A program made the translations under genes and the position numbers. Shown piece after piece: positions 9,176 to 17,494 of a stretch of 64,000 nt of DNA (positions within the stretch are counted from its first letter, which is position 1; each line of letters begins with the position of its first letter). Source of the DNA: Gemmataceae bacterium (lineage in GTDB: Bacteria > Planctomycetota > Planctomycetia > Gemmatales > Gemmataceae). The DNA lies in assembly GCA_901538445.1 (NCBI GenBank), contig LR594585.1, positions 186,001 through 250,000 of the forward strand, written 5' to 3'. The notes under the pieces are model-generated. The model was given only the letters and a program-made list of their open reading frames with translations, did not search any database and was not told where the DNA came from.

Positions 9176-10009
9176 TCACGTCTTGACGACGGCCAGGAAC
9201 TGCTCGAACGTGTACGCCCGCACGGCGGCGGTGAACCAGTCGTGCAGCACCGGCAGGCTCTCCTGTTGGCGGATCAGTTGCCGCACCTCGCCGGGCACCG
9301 CCCCCGGGAACCGGCCCTCAAGAAGTTCCAGAAGGTTCTTCCGCTGGGTCGTCAGCGTCCCGCGGGCCTCGCCCTGCCCGATCCACTCGTTGACCACTTC
9401 CGACTCGGTCATCTCGAAGCCCTCCAGGGCCCGTTTCCAGTCGGCGCGGCGGCCGACCAACTCCGCGAACACGAGTGCGATCCCGGCCAGATTGCCGCGC
9501 GTCCGACGGTCCGGCACCCGCCCCGCGACGGTGTCCTTCCAGCGTCCGATCGCGCCATCGGTGCCGCCGCCCGACATCAGCGGCACCTAGAACAACGTGC
9601 CCCAGGGGACCGTGCCGGCGGCCGCGCCGTTTAGGGCCGCGGCCGCGTCGCAGTCGGCCACGTTCCACACGAGGGGGGCGTGGCGGGTGCCGAACCCGCC
9701 CGGGAGCGTCATGTCGAGGACCGGTTCGGGGCACTGGCCCCGGAGGATGCCGACCTCTTCCAGTGTCACGTGCAGCTTGTTCGGGTCGTGCTGGCTCTGG
9801 AACTCCAGGACGAGGAGCGCCGGGCCGCCGGTTGGGGCGTCGAGTGCGGCGACGAGGTCGGCGGTCCGGTCCGGCCCGCCGGGCAGCGGGATGGTCCGCG
9901 TGTCCAGCCACTCGCGGAACGTCAGGTCCGCAGCGGCCGCGAGTTGCCCGAGAACCGCGGCCGGGTCGGCCTGGGCCGCGAACCGCGCCGCCTGGTCGAA
10001 CGCTCCCAT
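9176..10009 (-). pseudogene. Rpn/PD-(D/E)XK-like gene split by one amber codon
   Basis: Two open stretches, 9587-10009 (140 residues) and 9176-9586 (136 residues), are in the same frame and separated only by a TAG at 9587-9589. Together they read as one protein of about 277 residues: MGAFDQAARFAAQ to EEVGILRG to GAIGRWKDTVAG to EQFLAVVKT. The segment LLVLEFQSQHD resembles the E-x-Q core of Rpn/Uma2-like PD-(D/E)XK nuclease families abundant in planctomycetes. Everything around the TAG keeps coding character, so the lesion looks recent or may be a sequence error. It lies between the BY-kinase and its presumed phosphatase. Confidence 0.75.
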
Positions 10010-10030
10010 GTCGCGGCCCCGGGTGCGCGC

Positions 10031-12301
10031 TTATTTCTTCTGGTCAGTGTACGAGTCGGAGTACTGGTAGTCGTACTTGTACGTGTACCCGTACCCGTAG
10101 TTCGCGTGCTGCTCGGACGAGGCGTTGACGACCACCCCGAGCAGGTGCGCGCTGACCGCGACCAGCTCCTCCTTCGCCCGCTCGGTGTTCGGGCCGGCGG
10201 CCGGGGTCATGCGGAACACGATGATCACCCCGTCGGCCCGGGGGGCGACCGCGGCCGGGTCGGACACCGCGAGCACCGGCGGGGTGTCGAGGAGCACGAA
10301 GTCGTAGCTCGCCCGCAGGTCCGAGAGCACGTCCTGGAACCGCGGGCTGGTGAGCAGCTCGGCCGGGTTCGCCGGGATCGGCCCGCACGGCAGCAGCGAC
10401 AGGTTCTCGACCTCGCACGCCCGGATCGCGTCGCCGAGGTCGGCCCGGTCGGCGACCACCGACGCCAGGCCGGTCGCGGGCTTCTCCAGGCCGAACAGCT
10501 TGTGGACCCGCGGCTTCCGGAAGTCGCAGTCCACCAGCACCACCCGCTTGTCGGCCCGGGCCAGGGCGATCGCAAGGTTCGCGGCGGTCGTGCTCTTCCC
10601 GTCCCCGCTCATCGGGCTGGTGACCTGGATCACCTGGTGGTTCCGGTTAGCGACGCTGAACAGGAGCTGGGTGCGGAGCCCGCGGACCGCCTCGGCCTCG
10701 GCCGTCTTGGGCCGCAGCCACACCACCAGGGTCGGGTCGACGGCCGCGGCCGGCGTCACCTCGTTCGGCTGGTTCGCGCGGATCACCGGGACGTGCGCGA
10801 GGATCGGCAGGCCGAGCCGGCGGCGGACGTCCTCGGGCGACCGGAACCCGCGGTCGACCAGTTCGGCCCGCAGCGCGAGCCCGCCCCCGAGGAGCAGCCC
10901 GAGGACCGCGCCGAGCATGAGCGACTGGAGCAGCACCGGGGCGACCTGGCCCCCGTCGGCCGGCTTGGTCACGTCCCGCACCTCGTACGCGCCGGCCGAC
11001 CGGGAGCCGCTGACGCGGTCCTTCTCCTTCTCGGCGGCCTGCAGCTCTGCCGCGGTCTGCTTGAGCTTCTCCTCGTTGTTGCGGATCGCCTGCTGCACCG
11101 GGGCCATGTTCCGGGCCGTCTCCTCGTCGGCGTCGATCCGCCGGGCGAGAATGTCGAGCTGCGCGCTGATCGCCCCGAGTTCGGTCTCCAGCTTCCGCCG
11201 GTACCGCTCGAGTTCGTCCTCGGCCGGGCCGCCGCGGGCCGCGACCTCCTCCTCGAGCACCTTGATCTGGCTGTTGAGGGCGGCCATCTCCGGGTGGCCC
11301 GGCCCGAGGCGGGTGCCCAGCTCGCCCTTCTTGTACTTGAGGTGCGCGAGCATCGACTCGGGGTCCTTGACGTCGCCGAACAGGAACGGGCGGTCGTTGG
11401 CGATGCCGAGCTTGGCCATTGTCGCGAGCCGCTCGGCCCGGGTCTTCCCCGCGTCGCGGATCTGCTTGAGCCGGTTCTCGATCACGATCTTCTCCAGCTC
11501 CCGGGCGTTCTGGGCCGACCGGTTGTCGCTGATCCGCTGCTGGACCCGCTCGGGGGTCTCCTGGCTGATGCCCGGCACGAGGACCGCGCCGGTCGCCGGG
11601 TCGATGACCCCGCGGAGCTTCCGCTCGGCCTCGTCGAGTTGCACGCGGGTGTCGTTGAGGCCGCGCTTGAGCCGGGCGATCTGCTCGTCGAGGAGCTTGA
11701 GCTGCCGGACCGAGGCGTCCTCGTACACGCCGGTGAGTTCGTCCTTGTACGCGGCGATGATGGCCCGGAGGTACTTCGGCGCGTCGGCCGGGTGGAGCGA
11801 CTTGAACGACAGTTGCAGCACGTTGCTGGGCGTGTTCGACCCGGCCTCTTTCACCCGGGCCACGGCGAACCGCGCCTTCATGTACGCGACCCGCTCGGCG
11901 ACGCCATCCGGGGGCGGGTTCTGGAACGGCTTCTGCTCGTCGAGGCGGCGCTCCGCGGCGACCTTCAGGATCGCCTCGGACCCGAGCAGGATGACCTGCG
12001 GGCCGATGTAGTCCTCCAGGTACTGCACGCGGGCGTCCCCGGCCCCGCCGGCGACCATGTCGGGCCGGCTCTTGACGACCATGAGCTCCGCGGTGGACTG
12101 GTACACCGGGGTCCGCTGCATGTGGAACAGCAGGCCGAGGACGCAGCCGACGGCGAGGCCGAGGACGAGCCACGGCCACCGCCGCAGGACGGCGAAGAGG
12201 ACGTTCGGCTGTTCGGCGGGGGGCTCGGCCGCGACCGGCGGGAGGATGATCGACGCGGACGACTGCGACGCGGGGTCGAGGAGCGGGTTGAGGGTGGCCA
12301 C
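10031..12301 (-). CDS. Wzz-type polysaccharide co-polymerase with BY-kinase domain
   Basis: This 756-residue inner-membrane protein controls exopolysaccharide chain export by tyrosine autophosphorylation. The N-terminal Wzz part has a transmembrane helix at about residues 45-68 (WPWLVLGLAVGCVLGLLF). A long coiled-coil region follows, and a second helix lies near 455-475. The cytoplasmic kinase carries Walker A (SGDGKSTTAANLA, about 563-575), Walker A-prime (VLVDCDFRKPR, about 588-598) and Walker B (VLLDTPPV). The tail contains an alternating tyrosine cluster (YGYGYTYKYDYQYSDSYT), the usual autophosphorylation site. Downstream lie the broken Rpn-like gene and a CpsB-type phosphatase. Assignment is strong; the polysaccharide is unknown and no polymerase or flippase genes are in view. 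Confidence 0.95.
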   Translation of the reverse strand: MATLNPLLDPASQSSASIILPPVAAEPPAEQPNVLFAVLRRWPWLVLGLAVGCVLGLLFHMQRTPVYQSTAELMVVKSRPDMVAGGAGDARVQYLEDYIGPQVILLGSEAILKVAAERRLDEQKPFQNPPPDGVAERVAYMKARFAVARVKEAGSNTPSNVLQLSFKSLHPADAPKYLRAIIAAYKDELTGVYEDASVRQLKLLDEQIARLKRGLNDTRVQLDEAERKLRGVIDPATGAVLVPGISQETPERVQQRISDNRSAQNARELEKIVIENRLKQIRDAGKTRAERLATMAKLGIANDRPFLFGDVKDPESMLAHLKYKKGELGTRLGPGHPEMAALNSQIKVLEEEVAARGGPAEDELERYRRKLETELGAISAQLDILARRIDADEETARNMAPVQQAIRNNEEKLKQTAAELQAAEKEKDRVSGSRSAGAYEVRDVTKPADGGQVAPVLLQSLMLGAVLGLLLGGGLALRAELVDRGFRSPEDVRRRLGLPILAHVPVIRANQPNEVTPAAAVDPTLVVWLRPKTAEAEAVRGLRTQLLFSVANRNHQVIQVTSPMSGDGKSTTAANLAIALARADKRVVLVDCDFRKPRVHKLFGLEKPATGLASVVADRADLGDAIRACEVENLSLLPCGPIPANPAELLTSPRFQDVLSDLRASYDFVLLDTPPVLAVSDPAAVAPRADGVIIVFRMTPAAGPNTERAKEELVAVSAHLLGVVVNASSEQHANYGYGYTYKYDYQYSDSYTDQKK

Positions 12302-12695
12302 TGAGCGACTCCGGGGTCACGACGCGGGCGGACCGGCCCGTACCGCATTCTCCCCGGAACCCGAACGTCAGCCAAGCCCAGTCGATTCGCCCCGGCACGT
12401 CGGCCAACCCGGAGCCGCGATCGGTCGCCTCCGGGCCCCTGTAAATCTTGCACGCCGGCTGGTTTGTTCCGGGGAACTGTAACTTCTACACCGGCTGGCC
12501 GGCGTGCCCGAATCACCCGCACGCGGCGCACGATTCCGAACACCATTCCGAGACGCACGTTAAGCCGGCACATTTCGGCGCGGCGGCCCGCAGATTTCTG
12601 CCCGGCACACCGCTTGCGGTTAGACTCCTGACGCCCTTGCTTTACACCAGAGCCGCACGATACGGCTCGGCGTCGTCTCCACGGAGGTCAAGGGA
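12302..12695. other. 394-bp divergent intergenic region
   Basis: This is the longest gene-free stretch in the window. It separates the divergently transcribed BY-kinase and metalloprotease-like genes and must hold both promoters. GC drops around 12430-12500, where a motif similar to acaccggctgg occurs twice (near 12453 and 12491). A candidate plus-strand promoter is ttgctt at 12637-12642 with gatacg at 12659-12664, but it is a poor match. No hairpin repeat of the families seen elsewhere was noticed. Confidence 0.5.
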
Positions 12696-13721
12696 ATGAC
12701 GCTTCGTCGGTTCTACACTGCGCTGGTCCTCGCCGCCCTGGCCTCCCCGGGTGATGCGAGCGCTGCCAACTTCGAGACGCCGAACTTCAGCGTCGAGGCC
12801 CCGACCCCGGAGCTCGCCCGCAAGTTCGGCGAGATGGCCGAGGCGTACCGCAAGGAAAAGGCGCTCGAGTGGCTCGGCCACGAGATGCCCCAGTGGCCCC
12901 GCAAGTGCCCGCTCCAGGTCCAGGTGTCGATGGGCTCCGCCGGCGGGGCCACCACGTTCACGTTCGGGTCCGACCAGGGCCGCCCGGTCGTCTCGTCGCA
13001 GCGGATGGAGATCCGCGGCGACGCCAAGCAGCTCCTGTACAGCGTGCTCCCCCACGAGGTCACCCACACCGTGCTGGCCCACCACTTCGGCCGCCCGGTG
13101 CCGCGGTGGGCCGACGAAGGCGGGAGCGTGCTGAGCGAGAACGACGAGGAGCGGTTCAGCCACGACGTGCGGTGCCGCGAGATCCTCAACGCCGGCCGCG
13201 CGTTCGTGCTCCGCACCCTGTTCCGCATGACCGAGTACCCGCGGGACATGACCGTGCTGTACGCCCAGGGGTACTCGGTCACCGCGTACCTCGTGGACAA
13301 GGGCGGCAACGGCCGCGAGGGCCGCGGGAAGCTGTTGCAGTTCCTCGGCGGCGGCATGAACGGCAACACGGCCGAGAGCTGGAACGAGGCGGCCCGGAAG
13401 GTGTACGGGTTCGAGTCGATCGACGCGCTGGAGCGGGCCTGGCTCGACGCGCTCCGCACGCCGCCGTCGCGGCTCGTGGCCCGCGGGCCGCCCCGAGCAG
13501 CGAGAAGCCGGCCGCGGCTCGCGCCCCGCCACGCCGACCTCCGCGCCCCGCACGGAACTCCGCACCTCGGCCGCCCGGCGATGCCGCTGCTGGAGCCGCC
13601 GGTCCGGGCCGCCCGCGGGGCCGCCCCGGCCTACGAGCCGGCCAGCCCGGCTGCACAACCGATGGCCCCGAGCTACCCGCCGCCGGTCCTCGGCCCGCCC
13701 GAACTCCCCCGCACGCGGTGA
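12696..13721 (+). CDS. Exported HExxH metalloprotease-like protein (peptidase MA/DUF1570-like)
   Basis: This 341-residue protein begins with a signal peptide (LRRFYTALVLAALASPGDAS). The body contains LPHEVTHTVLAHHFG followed by PRWADEGGS at about residues 110-145. That gives a HExxH zinc site with a downstream glutamate, as in gluzincin peptidases of the peptidase-MA-like/DUF1570 type common in planctomycetes. The last 80 residues are Pro/Ala/Arg rich and low in complexity. The substrate is unknown. The gene is followed by a strong terminator-like hairpin at 13744-13774. Confidence 0.75.
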   Translation: MTLRRFYTALVLAALASPGDASAANFETPNFSVEAPTPELARKFGEMAEAYRKEKALEWLGHEMPQWPRKCPLQVQVSMGSAGGATTFTFGSDQGRPVVSSQRMEIRGDAKQLLYSVLPHEVTHTVLAHHFGRPVPRWADEGGSVLSENDEERFSHDVRCREILNAGRAFVLRTLFRMTEYPRDMTVLYAQGYSVTAYLVDKGGNGREGRGKLLQFLGGGMNGNTAESWNEAARKVYGFESIDALERAWLDALRTPPSRLVARGPPRAARSRPRLAPRHADLRAPHGTPHLGRPAMPLLEPPVRAARGAAPAYEPASPAAQPMAPSYPPPVLGPPELPRTR

Positions 13722-13743
13722 GCGAGTCCGAGCACGACGCGAC

Positions 13744-13774
13744 AACGCCCGGGGAGACCCGGGCGTTTCCGTTT
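13744..13774 (+). terminator. Rho-independent terminator
   Basis: A perfect 10-bp stem, aacgcccggg / cccgggcgtt with a gaga loop, is followed by a T-rich run (tttccgttt). It lies 22 bases after the stop of the metalloprotease-like gene. Confidence 0.8.
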
Positions 13775-13828
13775 CGCGTCGGCCCGCCGATCTGCTACAC
13801 CAATGGCATCTCGCACGCGGAGTTCGCC

Positions 13829-15277
13829 ATGCCCACGCCGGCCGTCAACGAATTCGACCTGATCGTGATCGGGGCCGGGCCGGCCGGGTGCGCCGCCGCC
13901 AACACCGCGGCGTTGCTCGGCAAGAAGGTCGCGGTGATCGAGCGGAACGCGACCGTCGGCGGGGCCGCCATCAACACCGGCACCATCCCCAGCAAGACCC
14001 TCCGCGAGACCGCCCTCGCGCTCTCCGGGCTCAAGGCCCGTGCCCTTTACGGCGTGGACCTGTCGCTCCGCCGCGAGGCGACCGTGGACGACTTCCTCCG
14101 GCACGAGCGGCAGGTCCGCACGGTCGAGGCGGCCCAGTCGCGGCACTTGCTCGACCGGTTCGGCGTCACCGTGGTGCAGGGGACCGGGAGCTTCGCCGAC
14201 GCGCACACGGTGAGGGTCGCGGCGTCGCCGTCGGCCCCCGGCGCGCTGTACCGCGGCGAGAAGATCGTCATCGCGATCGGGTCGGCCCCGAGCCGCCCGG
14301 CCATGTTCCCGTTCGAGCACAGCCGGGTCCACGACTCGGACGAGCTGCTGTACCTCACCGCGATGCCGCGGTCCCTGGCCGTCATCGGGGCCGGGGTGAT
14401 CGGCAGCGAGTACGCGTGCATGTTCTCGGTGCTCGGCACCCGGGTCCACCTCATCGACGGCCGCGACACGCTGCTCCCGTTCCTCGACGCCGACCTGTCG
14501 AAGGCGCTCGCCGCGGCCATGACCCGCCAGGGGGTCGTGTTCCACTGGAAGGAGAACGTGGTGAAGTGCGAGGCCCCGCGGATCGGGGAGATCGTGCTCA
14601 CGCTCACGTCCGGCAACGAGGTGCTGGTCGACCACCTGCTCGTGTGCGCCGGCCGCACGAGCCCGACCGCGGAGCTGAACCCGGCCGCGGCCGGCGTCGG
14701 GCTGTCGAGCCGCGGGCTCGTCCCCGTGGACGAGCACTACCGCACCACCGTCCCGCACATCTACGCCGTCGGCGACGTGATCGGGTTCCCGGCACTGGCC
14801 TCGACGAGCGCTGAGCAGGGCCGCGTGGCCGCGTGCCACGCCTGCGGGTCGGACTTCAAGAAGACGCTGGCGGCGGTGCTGCCGGCCGGCATCTACACGA
14901 TCCCCGAGGTGAGCACGGCCGGGCTGACCGAGGCGCAGGTGCGGGAGAAGGGGATCGACTACGTCGTGGGCCGCGGCGACTACGCGCACAACCCGCGGGG
15001 CCAGATCATCGGCGACAAGACCGGGTTCCTGAAGCTGATCTTCCAGGCGTCGGACATGAAGCTGCTCGGGGTCCACGTGATCGGCGAGCAGGCGACGGAA
15101 CTGGTCCACATCGGGCTGACGGCGCTGATGATCGGGGCCGGCGCGGACCTGTTCATGAACACGTGCTACAACTACCCGACCCTCGGCGACCTGTACAAGC
15201 TCGCCGCCTCCGACGCGCTGCTGAAGCGCAACAAGCTCGGCCGCGACCCCGCCATCCTCGAAGACGGCGGGTGGTGA
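13829..15277 (+). CDS. SthA-like pyridine nucleotide-disulfide oxidoreductase family flavoprotein
   Basis: The 482-residue protein has the FAD site IVIGAGPAGCAAANTAA near residue 12, the NAD(P) site AVIGAGVIGSEYACM near residue 190, the second FAD motif IYAVGDVIG near 310, and a C-terminal dimerisation domain. The place of the redox-active C-x4-C reads GGAAINTGTIPSKTLRE, so both cysteines are absent. Losing disulfide chemistry while keeping TIPSK is typical of soluble transhydrogenase (SthA), which exchanges hydride between NADPH and NAD. I chose the ATG at 13829; the open frame extends far upstream but only overlaps the preceding gene. The SthA assignment is likely; another FAD-dependent oxidase or reductase is possible. 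Confidence 0.8.
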   Translation: MPTPAVNEFDLIVIGAGPAGCAAANTAALLGKKVAVIERNATVGGAAINTGTIPSKTLRETALALSGLKARALYGVDLSLRREATVDDFLRHERQVRTVEAAQSRHLLDRFGVTVVQGTGSFADAHTVRVAASPSAPGALYRGEKIVIAIGSAPSRPAMFPFEHSRVHDSDELLYLTAMPRSLAVIGAGVIGSEYACMFSVLGTRVHLIDGRDTLLPFLDADLSKALAAAMTRQGVVFHWKENVVKCEAPRIGEIVLTLTSGNEVLVDHLLVCAGRTSPTAELNPAAAGVGLSSRGLVPVDEHYRTTVPHIYAVGDVIGFPALASTSAEQGRVAACHACGSDFKKTLAAVLPAGIYTIPEVSTAGLTEAQVREKGIDYVVGRGDYAHNPRGQIIGDKTGFLKLIFQASDMKLLGVHVIGEQATELVHIGLTALMIGAGADLFMNTCYNYPTLGDLYKLAASDALLKRNKLGRDPAILEDGGW

Positions 15278-15302
15278 CGCACCGCGGGTGCGGCGTCGGC
15301 GG

Positions 15303-15516
15303 TAGGGTGCGTCGAGCCGCGCTTCGCGGCGAGCCGCACCGTGTGGCGGGGGCGTGTCTCTGGTCTTTCGAGCCACGGGGCTTGCCCCCGTGGTGTTTTG
15401 CGCTTCCAGACACCACGGGGGCAAGCCCCGTGGCTCGAAAGCACGATGCGCGTACCACACCCCGCGATCGCCGCACGGTGCGGCTCGGCCGCAGAGCCGG
15501 CCTCGACGCACCCTAC
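15303..15516. repeat. Nested inverted repeat between convergent genes
   Basis: The inner arms (15366-15396 and 15410-15440) are a perfect 31-nt inverted pair of the CCACGGGGCTTGCCCCCGTGG family. An outer, less perfect pair begins tagggtgcgtcgag at 15303 and ends with its complement ctcgacgcacccta at 15503-15516. The outer right arm contains the stop codon of the minus-strand gene ending at 15513. The position between two 3-prime ends suggests bidirectional termination. Confidence 0.85.
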
Positions 15517-16163
15517 CCCTTGCCCAGTACCAGATCGACGACCCAGCACCCGCGGACGTGCGGCCCCGGCCCGCGGCAGTGGTCGAGCACGTCGCCGCTG
15601 TCGCACCCGGCGTCCTGCAGCGCATCCGCGAGGATCGGCATCGCGCTGAAGTCGCGCGACTCGTACACGTGCTGCGCCAGCGCGATGGCTGTTGAGGTGC
15701 GCCACTCCGCTGCGAACACGACGGGTCGGAACGGGTTGCCGAAGATGTCGCGCACTAGATGAGCCTGCCGAATCGCTTCGGCCTTCTTCTTCGAAGTGTA
15801 TCTTCCTCCGACTGCGAATCGAGCCTGACCCGCTACTCGACCGTGCGTCGAATCACTCTGCACACATGCCAAAAACACAGCCATGGCAGCACGCTTCTCA
15901 CGCTCTGTATCCAGACCTACCAAGCGACACGCTGCTGATGCGGCTCTCTGATACGCTGTCCGTTGCTCAAGGCTGAGAAAGCAGCCCTCAGCAAGCTCCT
16001 CTGACGCGGCGAGCGCCTCACGAAATCGTAAATCCTTGAGATATCGAAGCACTCCGCGGGCACAGGCACACGCGAACAGACGGCGTTTGCGGCTGTTCTC
16101 GCAGGATGGAGAGGCGATCAGTTCATCAGGCTGGTCGCTCGCCAGCCATTCTGCCTCGGTCAT
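15513..16163 (-). CDS. Uncharacterised Gemmata-type paralogue family protein
   Basis: This 216-residue protein starts MTEAEWLASDQPDELI, has a Cys/Arg-rich helical middle (SRKRRLFACACARGVLRYL) and ends ADALQDAGCDSGDVLDHC followed by a GWVV-like Trp-Val-Val segment. From memory, this layout (an FGNPFRP segment and an LDHCR motif near the end) recurs in many Gemmataceae proteins of unknown function, sometimes linked to TIGR02996 domains. No catalytic motif is visible. GC is lower in its first half, and AT-rich codons at 15780-16060 differ from its neighbours. The stop codon lies within a repeat arm. It is 11 bases downstream of a TPR gene on the same strand. Confidence 0.7.
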   Translation of the reverse strand: MTEAEWLASDQPDELIASPSCENSRKRRLFACACARGVLRYLKDLRFREALAASEELAEGCFLSLEQRTAYQRAASAACRLVGLDTEREKRAAMAVFLACVQSDSTHGRVAGQARFAVGGRYTSKKKAEAIRQAHLVRDIFGNPFRPVVFAAEWRTSTAIALAQHVYESRDFSAMPILADALQDAGCDSGDVLDHCRGPGPHVRGCWVVDLVLGKG

Positions 16164-16174
16164 AGATCGCGTCT

Positions 16175-17494
16175 CTACTTTTTCGGTGGGTTCTTCTTGT
16201 CGAGGTCGGCGAGCAGGTCGGCGGCGTCCTTGCGGTAGACGAACCCGTCCTTGCTCTCGGCGGCGGCGCGGAGGAGCGCCTGCGCCTCGTCGGTCGCGCC
16301 GCGGTCGGCGAGGACGCGGGCGACGAAGTACGCCGCATCGGGCGACAGCGCGCCGCCGGCGGTCGTGCGGGCCACCTTCTCGGCGTCGGCGGTGCGGCCG
16401 GCCTTGAACAGGCAGTACGCCAGCACCGCCCGCGGCTCGCCGGCCCGCGGGTTCTGCTTCGCGTACCCCTCGGCCAGCTCCGTCGCCCGCCGCTTGCCCG
16501 TCGCGTCGCCCGACTCGGCCAGCACCAGCGCGAGGTTCACCACACCGAAGCCGAACGACGGGTGGTCCCGCACCAGCTCCTCGAACACCGCGGTCGCGGC
16601 CGGGTAGTCCTTCGCGTACCGGGCCGTGAGGCCGGCGAGCGCCTTCGTGTCGCGGGCGGTCGGTTCGAGCTTCTGTGCGGCGGCGAGGTGAGCCTTCGCC
16701 GTGTCGAGCCGGCCGCGGTCGAGCAAATACCCCGCGAGCGCCCGGTGGACCTTCGCCGAGTTGGGGTGGGCCGCCACCGCCTTCGTGTACCACTCGTCGG
16801 CTTTTGCGAAGTCGTGCTTTCCGGTCCAGAGCTGCGCCATCGACATCTGCGGCGGGTCGAGTGTCGGGTCTTCCTTCTGGGCGGTCTGGAGTTCGGCGAA
16901 CGCCTCGTCGGGCACGCCGACGAGGAACAGCGTGCGGGCGAGCCGCTGGCGGAGCGCGGCGTTCCGCGGGTCGGCGTCGAGCAGCGCCGCGAGGTGCGTC
17001 TTCACCGACGCGCTGTCGCCGCGGGCCTCGAACGCGGCGGCCAGCCCGAGCCGGGCCTCGCGCTGGTACTTCTTTTTGGTGTCGGCGTCCCACCGGGCCG
17101 AGTCGGTCGCGGTCAGCGCCGCCGTGCAGCCCAGGATCGCGTCGGTGACGCGGCCCTCGGCCAGCGCGAAGCTCGCGTTGGTGAGGAGTACGTCCGGGTG
17201 GGCGGGGTCCTCGGTCGCGGCCTGCTCGATGAGGAGCCGGGCCTGCGGGCCGTTGCCGGTCTCGACGCACCACCGTGCGGCGACTACCTTTGGGGGCGAC
17301 ATGGCCGGGTTCGCCTTCGCGGCGGCCCGAAGGTGTGCGAGTGCGTCGTCGAGCTTCCCGGCGAGGAACGCCTCCTTCGCCCTCTGCTCGTCGGGTGGCG
17401 GGGCTGTCTTGGGAACGTCCTTCAGCGGCTGGGCCAGACCAAGAGCGGCGCAGATGAGGAGGGCGGGGGCGGCCAGGGGGCGGGGCGCGGGCAT
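16175..17494 (-). CDS. Exported TPR protein, 439 residues
   Basis: A signal peptide (APALLICAALGLAQP) is followed by about ten TPR-like units, for example REARLGLAAAFEARGDSASV, LRQRLARTLFLVGVPDEAFA and KVHRALAGYLLDRGRLDTA. The ATG at 17492-17494 shares one base with the stop of the upstream TPR gene (TGATG), so the two are almost certainly translationally coupled and may work together. The likely role is protein-protein scaffolding outside the cytoplasm. The C-terminus is Lys/Pro rich (DKKNPPKK). Confidence 0.85.
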   Translation of the reverse strand: MPAPRPLAAPALLICAALGLAQPLKDVPKTAPPPDEQRAKEAFLAGKLDDALAHLRAAAKANPAMSPPKVVAARWCVETGNGPQARLLIEQAATEDPAHPDVLLTNASFALAEGRVTDAILGCTAALTATDSARWDADTKKKYQREARLGLAAAFEARGDSASVKTHLAALLDADPRNAALRQRLARTLFLVGVPDEAFAELQTAQKEDPTLDPPQMSMAQLWTGKHDFAKADEWYTKAVAAHPNSAKVHRALAGYLLDRGRLDTAKAHLAAAQKLEPTARDTKALAGLTARYAKDYPAATAVFEELVRDHPSFGFGVVNLALVLAESGDATGKRRATELAEGYAKQNPRAGEPRAVLAYCLFKAGRTADAEKVARTTAGGALSPDAAYFVARVLADRGATDEAQALLRAAAESKDGFVYRKDAADLLADLDKKNPPKK

